Assembly: GCA_027306755.1 (NCBI GenBank)
Contig: DAHUZE010000058.1
Span: forward strand, 1 to 64,000
Direction: 5' to 3'
Origin: Acidimicrobiaceae bacterium
Lineage (GTDB): Bacteria > Actinomycetota > Acidimicrobiia > Acidimicrobiales > RAAP-2
DNA: 64,000 nt
A program made the translations under genes and the position numbers. The notes under the pieces were generated by a model. That model did no database searches. It saw nothing but the letters and a program-made list of their open reading frames with translations, and was not told the DNA's origin. Shown here one piece after another: positions 28,581-41,485 of this stretch; position 1 is the first letter of the stretch; every line of letters begins with the position of its first letter.

Positions 28581-30233
28581 TCACACGTCGTCGGGGTCGA
28601 CCCTGACGCCGCCGCGGAGCGGGGCGACGGCGTCGCACAGGACGGTGTGGTCCGCCCCCCGCACCAGCCAGCGGCCGGTGACGAGCGGGGAGACCTCCAC
28701 TCCGCCGAGCACAGGCGAATCGGGGCTCTTGACGGTGGCCAGCGCGCTGTACGGAGGAAGGTCGAGCGCTCGGCGCAGCTCCAGCTCTGTGGCAAGGCCG
28801 GGATCGCCGTGCACGGCGGCGCGCAGCACGCCGTGGTCCGGAACCCGCGTCTGGACGACCACTGTGCCCGCGGCCGGCTGGTCACGGCCGCCCACGAGGC
28901 GGCTGGCGCGTGCCAGGAGCGCCAGAGCCTGCTCCCCCGCTGCGAACCGTGGGGCCAGGAGATGCTGGTCGAAGTCCAAGAAGACCACCGCCGCCGCCCG
29001 GCGCGCCCGGTGCAGCACCGCTTCGGTGCCGATGAGAACCGGGGTGTCCGGCAGCACCTCGGTGGCGGCCGATACCTCGCCCACCTCGGTGCCCAACAGC
29101 GCCGAGAGCTCCTCGCGCACCCGGCTCACCCCAGGGCGGAGCACCTTCAGGCGCCCCGATCCGCACGCGGCGCACACCAGGGGACGCTCGGTCGCGCATG
29201 CCCGGCACACCAGCATCGTGCCGGCGGTCTCCACGGCGCTCCCGCAGCGTTCGCACCGCGCCAGCGCCCCGCAGCTGGCGCAGGCCAGCAGCCTCGCCCG
29301 CCCGGTGCGATTGAGGACGCACACCAGCCGTCCCGGCAGCACGCGGCGGGCCAGCCGCACGAGCTCCTCGGAGAGGAGGCCGGTGCGTGGGTCCGCGCCC
29401 CGCCGGTCGACGACGCCGATCCGGGCCCATCCGGCCCGTTCCTCCTGCCTCGCCAAGGTCCGCACCGGACCGTGCCCCACCACCTGGACGGCCGTGGGGC
29501 ACGGGGAGACCAGCAGGCACCGGGCACCGTCGGCAACGGCCCGAGCGGCAACCACCTCGGCGGCGTCGTACCGGTCGGAGTAGTCGTGGGCGTCGAGCAC
29601 GACGGCCCCGCCCAGCCGAGGGACGGGGGCCCACGCCGCGGCCCGTGACCCGACAACCACGGGCCAGCCGGCGGCCGCCTCGGCCCAGCTGGAGGCGACC
29701 GCGATGCCCCGCCGGCGCAGCCGGCCGGCGAGCCGATCGGCCCACCCGGTTGCCGGAACGAGCACGAGCACGGGGCCGTCCGCCTGCTCCAGCGTGTCGA
29801 GCACCATCGGTAGCAGGTCCCTGGCCGGGGGCACCCGCCAGAGCTCCACGGACCCGCCGCCGGGCTCCCGCCGTGCCGTGGCCGGCGCCCGCGCCGGAGG
29901 AGGCGGCGGCGGCAGCTCCCACACGTTGCGCTCTGGAGACGCCGCCCTGAGCACGGTCGCCAGCGGCATCGCCCAACGCCATGCCGCCCATCCGGCAACG
30001 GCGAGCACGCCCGGAGGCGGCCCGCAGCCGGAGAGCTTGGACACGTCTCGGAGCGCCACCCCGTCGGGGGGCTCCACGCCCACCTCGACGACCCACGCGC
30101 CGACATGGCGTCCATGGAAGGGGACGCGGACCCGCGAGCCCACCCGCAGCTCCCCGAGCCAGCGATCGGGAACGGCGTAGTCGAACCGGCGGTCACTGAC
30201 TGCCGGAACGTCGGGGACGACGCGGACGATCAG
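28581..30233 (-). CDS. priA: PriA-like primosomal protein with degenerate helicase motifs; probable CUG start
   Basis: LIVRVVPDVPAVSDRRFDYAVPDRWLGELRVGSRVRVPF; Zn-binding CxxC array retained; Walker A absent. Confidence 0.85.
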   Translation of the reverse strand: MIVRVVPDVPAVSDRRFDYAVPDRWLGELRVGSRVRVPFHGRHVGAWVVEVGVEPPDGVALRDVSKLSGCGPPPGVLAVAGWAAWRWAMPLATVLRAASPERNVWELPPPPPPARAPATARREPGGGSVELWRVPPARDLLPMVLDTLEQADGPVLVLVPATGWADRLAGRLRRRGIAVASSWAEAAAGWPVVVGSRAAAWAPVPRLGGAVVLDAHDYSDRYDAAEVVAARAVADGARCLLVSPCPTAVQVVGHGPVRTLARQEERAGWARIGVVDRRGADPRTGLLSEELVRLARRVLPGRLVCVLNRTGRARLLACASCGALARCERCGSAVETAGTMLVCRACATERPLVCAACGSGRLKVLRPGVSRVREELSALLGTEVGEVSAATEVLPDTPVLIGTEAVLHRARRAAAVVFLDFDQHLLAPRFAAGEQALALLARASRLVGGRDQPAAGTVVVQTRVPDHGVLRAAVHGDPGLATELELRRALDLPPYSALATVKSPDSPVLGGVEVSPLVTGRWLVRGADHTVLCDAVAPLRGGVRVDPDDV

Positions 30234-30240
30234 CGCACGA

Positions 30241-31431
30241 TCAGAGGCCGAGCGCCCGGCGCAGCTCGTCCGCCCTCGGCGTCTGCTCCCAGGTGAACTC
30301 CTTGTCGCTGCGGCCGAAGTGCCCGTACGCCGCGGTCCGACGGTAGATCGGCCGCCGCAGGTCCAGGTCACGGATGATGGCGGCCGGCCGGAGGTCGAAG
30401 AGCTCGGTGACCGCGGCGACGATGCGCTCGGGGTCCACCTTCTCGGTCCCGAACGTGTCGAGCGCCAGCGAGACGGGCCTGGCCACGCCGATGGCGTAGG
30501 CAACCTGGAGCTCGCACCGGCTGGCGGCGCCCGAGGCGACCACGTGCTTGGCCACCCACCGCGCCGCGTAGGCGGCCGAGCGGTCGACCTTGGACGGGTC
30601 CTTCCCCGAGAACGCCCCGCCGCCGTGCCGGGCCATCCCGCCGTAGGTGTCGACGATGATCTTGCGGCCCGTGAGACCGGCGTCGGCGTGCGGGCCGCCC
30701 AGCTCGAAGACCCCGGTGGGGTTGGCCATCAAGGTGACGTTGTCGGTGTCCAGGTCCTTGGGCAGCAGCGGATGGATCACGTGCTCGTGCAGGTCCGGCA
30801 GCAGGAGCGTCTCGAGATCGATGCCCGGCTGGTGCTGCGTGGAGATCAGCACGGTCTCGAGCGCCACGGGGCGCCCGTTCTCGTAGGTCACGCTCACCTG
30901 GGTCTTGCCGTCGGGGCGAAGGTAGGGAAGCACGCCCACCCGGCGGACCTGGGAGAGCCGCTGGGAGAGCCGGTGCGCCAGCCAGATCGGGAGCGGCATC
31001 AGGTCCGGCGTCTCGTCACACGCGTAGCCGAACATCATGCCCTGGTCGCCGGCCCCCTGGGCGTTGAGCACATCCTCGCCGCCCGAGCCCGATCGGAGCT
31101 CGAGGGCACGGTCCACGCCCCGGGCGATGTCGGGTGACTGGCCGTCCAGTGCGATCATCACCCCGCAGGTGTTGCCGTTGAACCCGTAGGCGTCGTTGTC
31201 GTAGCCGATGTCGCAGATGACCCGGCGGACGAGGGAGGGGATCTCCACGTACGTCTCGGTCGTGATCTCGCCGGCCACCACCACCATGCCGGTCGTGAGC
31301 AGCGTCTCGCACGCCACCCGGCTGAAGGGGTCGTGCTCGAGCAGGGCGTCGAGCACCGCGTCCGAGATCTGATCGGCCATCTTGTCTGGGTGGCCCTCGG
31401 TCACCGACTCGGAGGTGAAGGTCGTTCTCAT
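30241..31431 (-). CDS. metK: S-adenosylmethionine synthetase
   Basis: [56 protein letters not shown]. Confidence 0.98.
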   Translation of the reverse strand: MRTTFTSESVTEGHPDKMADQISDAVLDALLEHDPFSRVACETLLTTGMVVVAGEITTETYVEIPSLVRRVICDIGYDNDAYGFNGNTCGVMIALDGQSPDIARGVDRALELRSGSGGEDVLNAQGAGDQGMMFGYACDETPDLMPLPIWLAHRLSQRLSQVRRVGVLPYLRPDGKTQVSVTYENGRPVALETVLISTQHQPGIDLETLLLPDLHEHVIHPLLPKDLDTDNVTLMANPTGVFELGGPHADAGLTGRKIIVDTYGGMARHGGGAFSGKDPSKVDRSAAYAARWVAKHVVASGAASRCELQVAYAIGVARPVSLALDTFGTEKVDPERIVAAVTELFDLRPAAIIRDLDLRRPIYRRTAAYGHFGRSDKEFTWEQTPRADELRRALGL

Positions 31432-32672
31432 GCGCTCTCTCCCCGGAGCCGCGCGACCACCCTGTCCAAGATGGCGTCGGCTACCGCTCGCTTGCTTCGG
31501 AGCGGCACCACGGTGGTGCCTCCCCCGGACTCGAGAATCGACACCTCGTTGGTGTCGTGGTCGAACCCCGAGCCCGGTGCGGACACGTCGTTGACCACGA
31601 GCAGGTCCACGCCCTTGCGCTCCAGCTTTCGCCAGGCACGGGCGACCGCGTCCTCGGTTTCGGCGGCGAAACCTACCAGGACCTGGCCCGGGGCGCGCCG
31701 GGAGACCAGGGCGGCCAGGATGTCGGGCGTGGGCTCGAGCACCAGATCTGGCGTCTCGTGGATCTTGGCCTCCGCCGGCGCCTTGGGCCGGAAGTCCGCC
31801 ACCGCAGCCGCCATCACCACCACCTGGGCACCTGCCGCGGCCTCGCCCATGGCGCGCTCCATCTCGGCCGCCGACTCGACGGTCACCACCTCGACCCCTG
31901 CCGGCGCCGGGAGCATGGAGGCGGTGACAAGAACGACGCGCGCTCCTCGGTCCCGTGCGGCCTCGGCCACTGCGTGGCCCTGCTTGCCCGACGACCGGTT
32001 GGTGATGACGCGGACGGGGTCGATGGCCTCACGCGTGCCGCCGGCGCTGACGACCACCGTCCGGCCGCTCAGGTCCCGCTCCCGGGGCAGCTCCGCGCCG
32101 CCGGCCGGCTCCGCACTGGCGCGGGGCGCCGTCCCGCCGGCGGGCGCCGCCTCGCCGGCGAGCCGCGCGGCCACGGCGGTGATGATCTCGTTCGGCTCGG
32201 CCATCCGGCCAGGCCCCACGTCCCCGCCGGCCAGCCGACCGGAGCCCGGGTCCACGACCTGGACCCCCCGGCGGCGGAGCGTCGCCAGGTTGTCGATCAC
32301 CGACGGGTGCTCCCACATCTCGGTGTGCATGGCCGGGCAGACGATCACCGGCGCACGGGTGGCGAGGAGGGTTGCAGTCAGGAGGTCATCGGCCATGCCG
32401 GCCGCGTAGCGGGCCAGAAGGTCGGCCGTGGCTGGGGCGACGAGGACCAAGTCGGCCTCCTGCCCCAGACGGGTGTGGGGGATCCCGCCCTGCCACAGCC
32501 CGTCAGGGACGGGCTCGGACGCCAGCGCCGAGAGGGTGGCAGCGCCGACGAAGTGCCGGGCCGCGTCGGTCATGACCGGCACGACGTGATGACCCGAGTC
32601 CACGAGCCGCCGGCACACCTCGACCGCCTTGTAGGCGGCGATGCCGCCCGAGACCCCGAGGACGATCCGCAC
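31428..32672 (-). CDS. coaBC: Phosphopantothenoylcysteine decarboxylase/synthase
   Basis: [57 protein letters not shown]. Confidence 0.96.
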   Translation of the reverse strand: MRIVLGVSGGIAAYKAVEVCRRLVDSGHHVVPVMTDAARHFVGAATLSALASEPVPDGLWQGGIPHTRLGQEADLVLVAPATADLLARYAAGMADDLLTATLLATRAPVIVCPAMHTEMWEHPSVIDNLATLRRRGVQVVDPGSGRLAGGDVGPGRMAEPNEIITAVAARLAGEAAPAGGTAPRASAEPAGGAELPRERDLSGRTVVVSAGGTREAIDPVRVITNRSSGKQGHAVAEAARDRGARVVLVTASMLPAPAGVEVVTVESAAEMERAMGEAAAGAQVVVMAAAVADFRPKAPAEAKIHETPDLVLEPTPDILAALVSRRAPGQVLVGFAAETEDAVARAWRKLERKGVDLLVVNDVSAPGSGFDHDTNEVSILESGGGTTVVPLRSKRAVADAILDRVVARLRGESA

Positions 32673-33031
32673 TAGCCGGCGGTCGGCCCCTCGTCGACGA
32701 CGGCAGGGTCCTCGCCGAACGCCCCGCCGGCGATCGAGGCCTCCATGGACTCGGCCATCGCCCGCTCCTCGCCGTTGTCCTCGGCCTCCTCGTCGGCCCG
32801 CTCGTAGGCCACCTTGTTGGCCGCGATCTCCTCGAAGGCGATCGAGAGCGGCTTGCCGGACACCGACGTCACCTGGGGCGGCGCGATCCGACCGAGCCCC
32901 TCACCGAGGCTGTTGTAGTAGGCGTTGATCTGCCGGGCCCGCAACGCGCCGAGGGCGACCAGGGTGAACTTGGAGTCCACCTTGTCGAGGAGTTCCTCGA
33001 TCGGCGGGTCCATCAGGGTGTTACGAGCCAT
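32672..33031 (-). CDS. rpoZ: DNA-directed RNA polymerase omega subunit
   Basis: PPIEELLDKVDSKFTLVALGALRARQINAYY. Confidence 0.94.
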   Translation of the reverse strand: MARNTLMDPPIEELLDKVDSKFTLVALGALRARQINAYYNSLGEGLGRIAPPQVTSVSGKPLSIAFEEIAANKVAYERADEEAEDNGEERAMAESMEASIAGGAFGEDPAVVDEGPTAG

Positions 33032-33575
33032 GAACGTCCTTTCGGCGGGTCCTCGACACTATACCGGCCAGCTCCCCTACGGCCTGGTCCACCTGGCTGT
33101 TCACCACCTCGAACCTGGCCAGCTGCCGACCCCTTGCCACCTCCTCCCGGCCCTTGTCGATCCGCTGGCGGACGTGGCCCTCGGGGTCACCCCTGGCGAA
33201 GAGCCGTTCGCGCTGGACTTCCGCGGACGGGGGCAGGAGCATGATCACCACGGCGTCGGCGCACTTGGCCAGCACCTGCTCGGCTCCCTGCACGTCGATC
33301 TCGAGCAGCACATCGCTGCCCGGCGGCGGGCTGGGCACGGGGGTGCCGTACAGGTGGCCGAGGAACTCCGCCCACTCGAGGAACCCTCCCTCGCCGGCCC
33401 GTCGCCGGAATTCCTCCTCGTCGACGAAGACGTAGGCGCCGGCGTCCTCGCCGTCCCGGCGCGGCCGGGTCGTCCACGATCGGCTCAGCCAGATGTCCGG
33501 CACCCGCTCGACGAGCGCGGTGGCGATCGTCCCTTTCCCGGCGCCTCCCGGCCCGATCAGGACGAACGTGCTCAG
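33021..33575 (-). CDS. gmk: Guanylate kinase, probable CUG start
   Basis: STFVLIGPGGAGKGTIATAL...SRSWTTRPRRDGEDAGAYVFVDEEEF; CTG at 33575 overlaps mihF stop; next canonical start (GTG) lies 3' of the P-loop. Confidence 0.92.
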   Translation of the reverse strand: MSTFVLIGPGGAGKGTIATALVERVPDIWLSRSWTTRPRRDGEDAGAYVFVDEEEFRRRAGEGGFLEWAEFLGHLYGTPVPSPPPGSDVLLEIDVQGAEQVLAKCADAVVIMLLPPSAEVQRERLFARGDPEGHVRQRIDKGREEVARGRQLARFEVVNSQVDQAVGELAGIVSRTRRKDVHGS

Positions 33576-33892
33576 CGGGCGGCGGTCTGCTCGAGCAGAT
33601 CGGCGCGCTGCTTGGCGCCCAGGCCCTGCAGCCGCCGGCTCTCGGCGATGCCGACGGAGGCCATCAGCCGGCGAGCCTTGACCTTCCCGAGCCCGGGCAG
33701 CGACTCGAGGACGGCGACCACCTTCATCTTGCCGACGGTCTCGTCGGACTCGGCCTGGCTGAGGAGCTCGGCGAGGGTGAGGGAGCCCATCTTCAACTTC
33801 TCCTTCACCTCCGCCCGCTCCCGCCGGACCCTGGCGGCCTTCTCGAGCGCAGCTTGACGCTGTTCGGTCGTGAGTGCGGGAGGTTGCGGCAT
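33572..33892 (-). CDS. mihF: Actinobacterial integration host factor (mIHF)
   Basis: LTLAELLSQAESDETVGKMKVVAVLESLPGLGKVKARRLM. Confidence 0.94.
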   Translation of the reverse strand: MPQPPALTTEQRQAALEKAARVRRERAEVKEKLKMGSLTLAELLSQAESDETVGKMKVVAVLESLPGLGKVKARRLMASVGIAESRRLQGLGAKQRADLLEQTAAR

Positions 33893-33915
33893 GCGTCCGA
33901 CTGTAGCCTGCCCGG

Positions 33916-34755
33916 TCAGCCCAGGGCGGCAGCCAGGTCTTCTTGCAACCGGAGGGCCCCCGAGCGGAGCCCGTCCGGGCCCTGCGACAGCAATCCCCGT
34001 GAGACGCTGGGCAGCACCGAGCCGGGCGGGCAGCCGGCGAAGGCCGCACCTACGTCGGCGGCGGTCGCCCCCTGTGCGCCGACCCCCGGAGCCAGGAGCA
34101 CGCCCCCGAGCGTCGCCACGGGGAGCGCCTGGGGGGAGCGCGTCGCCCCCACCACCGCGCCCACACTGCCCAGGCGCTGGCCCGGGCGCGCCGCCACCTC
34201 GGCCCGGTTGAGCTCGGCGGCCGCGTCCAGCAGCGCCTCCTCCACCGTCCGCCCGCTGGCCGTGACCGCTTCTTGGACCATCCGGCCCTCAGGGTTGGAG
34301 CTGGCCGTGAGCACGAGCACGCCGCCGCCGGCCATGCGGGCGGCGGCCAGCAGCGGAGCCAGGGCACCGAGACCGACGTACGGAGTGACCGTGACGGCAT
34401 CGGCGGCCAAGGGGCTCGAGAACCACGCCTGGGCGTATGCCTCGGCGGTGCTGGCGACGTCCCCGCGCTTGGCGTCGGCGATGACGAGCATGCCCTCGGC
34501 CCGGGCCGCGGCGATCACCGACTCCAGGGCCGCCATGCCCGCCGATCCGAGGCGCTCGAAGAAGGCCACCTGCGGCTTGACCACTGCCACGGCGCCCCGC
34601 AGTGCCTGGACGCACCGCTCCCCGAAAGCCCGGAGCCCGTCCGGCCCGTCGGGGAGCCCCCACTGCTCGAGCAGGCTGGCCGAAGGGTCGATCCCGACGC
34701 AGAGCGGCCCGAGCCGCCCGGTGGCCTCCGCCACCCGATCAGCGAAGGGCTGCAC
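33916..34755 (-). CDS. pyrF: Orotidine-5'-phosphate decarboxylase (type 2)
   Basis: LCVGIDPSASLLEQWG, VIADAKRGDVASTAEAYA. Confidence 0.95.
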   Translation of the reverse strand: MQPFADRVAEATGRLGPLCVGIDPSASLLEQWGLPDGPDGLRAFGERCVQALRGAVAVVKPQVAFFERLGSAGMAALESVIAAARAEGMLVIADAKRGDVASTAEAYAQAWFSSPLAADAVTVTPYVGLGALAPLLAAARMAGGGVLVLTASSNPEGRMVQEAVTASGRTVEEALLDAAAELNRAEVAARPGQRLGSVGAVVGATRSPQALPVATLGGVLLAPGVGAQGATAADVGAAFAGCPPGSVLPSVSRGLLSQGPDGLRSGALRLQEDLAAALG

Positions 34756-35747
34756 CGACCATCTCCTTCACCGTCATCCCGTGCCGCCGGCACCAGGCCG
34801 CCAGCTCGGACTGGACCTTCCACGGCGCGCGGGGATCGGCGAACGTAGCCGTCCCCACCTGCACCGCGTCCGCGCCCGCCGCCACGAAGGCCCGGGCGTC
34901 GCGGCCCGAGGCCACCCCGCCGACGCCGACGATGCCCGCATCGGGAAACGCCTGGCGGCAGTCGAACACCGCCCGCACGGCCACGGGGTGGAGCGCCGCC
35001 CCGGACAAGCCTCCGGCCAGTGGCACCGGCGGTCTGCCGGCGGGTGCGTCCGGGTCCAGGGCTATCCCGAGCAGCGTGTTCACCAGTACCAGCGCCTCCG
35101 CCCCTGCCCCCAGCGCGGCCGAGGCGATCTCGCACAGGTCACCGACGTTCGGGCTGAGCTTGGCCCATCGCGGCAGCCCGGCGGCCCCGGCGGCGGCCAC
35201 CGCCTCGGCCGTCGCCACGGGCGAATGGGCGAACATCTTGGAGCGGTCCTCTACGTTCGGGCAGCTCACGTTCACCTCAACGGCAACCACGCCCTGCGCG
35301 CCGGTCCCGACCAGGGCGGCGGCAGCTGCCTCGTAGTCCTCCACCGTCCGCCCCCAGATGCTCGCGACCACTGCGGCCCCGCTCTCCGCCAGCGCCGGCA
35401 GGTCCCGGGCACGCCAGGCGTCCACCCCCGGGCCCTGGAGCCCGACCCGGTTGACCATGGAGCCGCCCGCCACGCCGTGCACCCGCGGCCCGGTGCTGCC
35501 GGGCCAGGCGAAGGCGGCGAGCGACTTCACGACCACCGCGCCGAGCTGGTCGAGCCGACCGTAGGCGCCCAGCTCCGCGCCGTGCCCGGCCGTGCCCGAC
35601 GCCGTCATCACCGGCGAGGCGAAAAAGAGGGAGCCGACCGTCGTCGCAAGCTCGCCGCCGGCGGCGGCAGGGGCGCGGCTCCCGGCGGCGGCAGGGCCGC
35701 GGTTCTCGGCGGCGGCAGGGGCGCGGTTCTCGGCCGCCGGCCCGTCC

Positions 35748-35761
<14 letters not shown>
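34739..35761 (-). CDS. pyrD: Dihydroorotate dehydrogenase with repeat-bearing N-terminal extension
   Basis: [43 protein letters not shown]. Confidence 0.94.
35660..35731. repeat. 24-bp tandem repeat x3 (ggcggcggcaggggcgcggttctc) in pyrD 5' coding region
   Basis: Read directly; encodes [24 protein letters not shown]. Confidence 0.9.
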
Positions 35762-39019
<3,258 letters not shown>

Positions 39020-39020
<1 letters not shown>

Positions 39021-40078
39021 CAGCCGGCCCGTCCCATCAGCGCGTCGAAGGCGTCGAAAAGGTAGGCAGCGTCGTGCGGTCCGGGCCCCGCCTCGGGGTG
39101 GTACTGCACCGAGAAGGCGGCGGCGGTGCGGCAGCGGACGCCCTCTATGACCCCGTCGTTCAAGTTGAGGTGGGTCACGTCCGCGCCGGGGACGCCCGTC
39201 ACGGCGTAGTTGTGGTTCTGGCTGGTGATCTCCACCACTCCGTCGGCCACCCGGCGGACGGGATGGTTGGTCCCGTGGTGCCCGAACGGCAGCTTGTACG
39301 TCGTCCCGCCGAGCGCCGTGCACAAGAGCTGGTGCCCGAGGCAGATGCCGAAGATCGGCACCCTGCCCAGGAGGTCGGCGATGGCCCCGACCGGTCCGTC
39401 CAGGGCGGCGGGGTCCCCCGGACCGTTCGAGAGGAAGACGCCGTGGGGACGCATGGCCAGGACGTCATCGGCTGGCGTAGAGGCCGGAACGACCGTCACG
39501 GTGGCCAGCCGGCCCAGATGGCGCAGCATCGTCTCCTTCACGCCGAAGTCGTAGGCGACGAGTCGCCGCGGGCCGCCCCCGCGCACGTAGGGCTCCGGCG
39601 TCGTCACCGACGACACCAGGTCGTGCCCGTCCGTCGGCTCGGCCGCCGCCGCGGCCTCGCAGAGCTGAGCCTCCGGAGCCGTGCCGAAGGCGCAGGGCAT
39701 GGCGCCCTTGTCCCGCAGGTGGCGGGTGAGCCGCCGGGTGTCGACGCCGGTGATAGCGGGCACGCCCCGCCGGACCAGCCAGTCCGCCAGGCCCTCGGTG
39801 GCCCGCCAGCTCGAGGGTTCGGAGGTGAGGTCTCGCACGACAACGCCCCGGCAGTGCACCCGGGTGGACTCGTCGTCGTGGGGGTTGACCCCGTAGTTGC
39901 CGATGTGGGGGTAGGTGAACGCCACCACCTGGCCGGCGTAGGACGGGTCGGTGAGGACCTCTTGGTACCCGCTCAGTGCGGTGTTGAAGACCAGCTCCCC
40001 GGTGGCCGCGGGCAGTGCCGCGCCCGCCGCCTCCCCTTCGAACACCTCCCCGTCGGCCAGCACGAGCAGCGCCCTCAC
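39020..40078 (-). CDS. carA: Carbamoyl phosphate synthase small subunit
   Basis: [36 protein letters not shown] start overlapping pyrC stop. Confidence 0.96.
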
Positions 40079-41415
40079 CGCTGGGCCTCCCCGTCCACGA
40101 CGACCGGCTCCCCGGCCGTGATCGTATGGCGGACCCGCCCCTCGAGGGTCCGCCCGGCGAACGGCGTGTTCCGGCTGCGGCTGGCCAGGCGGGCCGGGTC
40201 CACCGTCCAGCGGGCGCCGGGGTCGAAGACGCACACGTTGGCCGCCGATCCGGCGGCCACGGGGCCGCCGTGGCGATCGTCGAGCCCCGCGATGGTCGCC
40301 GGATGCCAGCTCATGGCCGCCAGGGCACGTTCCAGCCCGACGGCCGCCACCGTCACGGCCAGTGCCGTCTCGAGCCCGAGCATCCCCGGCGGCGCCTCGT
40401 CGAAGGGGACGTCCTTGGCTTCGGGCGCGTGCGGGGCGTGGTCCGTGGCCACGGCGTCCACGGTCCCGTCGCCGACCGCGGCGCGCAGCGCGGCTGCGTC
40501 CCGGTCGGACCGCAGCGGCGGGTTGACCTTGAAGACCGGGTCGTAGGCGGCGCACTCGGCGTCGGTCAGGGTCAGGTGGTGGGGCGTTGCTTCGGCCGTC
40601 ACCGGGAGGCCCTCGGCCTTGGCCGCCCGCAGCAGCGCCACCGACCCGGCCGTGGAGAGGTGGAGGAAGTGCATGCGGGCGCCGCTGGCCCGGACGAGTG
40701 CCAGGTCCCGGGCGACCATCGCCTCTTCGGCCGCCGCCGGCACGCCCGGGATGCCGAGCCGGCTCGACCAGGATCCCTCGTGCATCGATCCCCCCCCAAC
40801 CAACCGGTCGTCCTCGCAATGCTGCGCCAGGGTGACCCCCAGGCCCCGGGCGTAGTCCAGTGCCCGCAGCATCAGCCCGCCGTCCTGGAGCCCGGAGCCG
40901 TCATCGGTGAAGATCCGCACGCCCAGGGCGGCCAGCTCGGCCATGGGCGCCAGGCGCTCGCCGGCCCGGCCCACCGTGATGGCCCCGGCCACCACCACCT
41001 CCACCGGCGCGCTGCGCCCGAGGAGGAGCACCTCGGTGGCGACTGCAGCAGAGTCGATCGCAGGCTCGGTGTTGGGCATGGCCACCACCGCGGTGAACCC
41101 GCCCAGGGCCGCGGCGCGACCCCCGGTCTCGATGGTCTCGGCTTCCTCGCGCCCCGGCTGGCGCAGGTGCGTGTGCAGGTCGACCAGGCCCGGCAAGACG
41201 ACGCAGCCGCCGGCGTCGAGCACCGTGGCCCCGGTGGGCACCGCCAGATCAGGGCCGACGCGCACCACCGTCCCGGCCTCCACCAGCACGTCGGCGCGCC
41301 GGCGGCCTCCGGCGTCCACGACGTCCCCGCCCCGCACCATCAGGGTCCGCGGCGCCCCGGCACGACCCACGTCACGGTCCGAGGCACGGCCCCCGGCTCC
41401 GGGCAGCCCCGTCAT
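40075..41415 (-). CDS. pyrC: Dihydroorotase
   Basis: LPGLVDLHTHLRQPGREEAETIETGGRAAALGGFT. Confidence 0.96.
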   Translation of the reverse strand: MTGLPGAGGRASDRDVGRAGAPRTLMVRGGDVVDAGGRRRADVLVEAGTVVRVGPDLAVPTGATVLDAGGCVVLPGLVDLHTHLRQPGREEAETIETGGRAAALGGFTAVVAMPNTEPAIDSAAVATEVLLLGRSAPVEVVVAGAITVGRAGERLAPMAELAALGVRIFTDDGSGLQDGGLMLRALDYARGLGVTLAQHCEDDRLVGGGSMHEGSWSSRLGIPGVPAAAEEAMVARDLALVRASGARMHFLHLSTAGSVALLRAAKAEGLPVTAEATPHHLTLTDAECAAYDPVFKVNPPLRSDRDAAALRAAVGDGTVDAVATDHAPHAPEAKDVPFDEAPPGMLGLETALAVTVAAVGLERALAAMSWHPATIAGLDDRHGGPVAAGSAANVCVFDPGARWTVDPARLASRSRNTPFAGRTLEGRVRHTITAGEPVVVDGEAQR

Positions 41416-41485
41416 GCCGCCCCCCGGGGCACCGTCGTCCCGCCCCCCGTCATCCCGCCGCCCGAGGCACCGTCGTCCCGTGCCC
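41410..41485. repeat. 38-bp imperfect tandem duplication at the pyrB/pyrC junction
   Basis: cgtcatgccgccccccggggcaccgtcgtcccgccccc / cgtcatcccgccgcccgaggcaccgtcgtcccgtgccc. Confidence 0.85.
41412..41453 (-). CDS. 13-codon mini-[16 protein letters not shown] between pyrB and pyrC (speculative)
   Basis: ATGA overlap with pyrB stop at one end and with pyrC start at the other. Confidence 0.3.
   Translation of the reverse strand: MTGGGTTVPRGAA

Noticed and set aside
39074-40546. 490-aa plus ORF opposite carA/pyrC
   Set aside because: Shadow ORF, no conserved domain.
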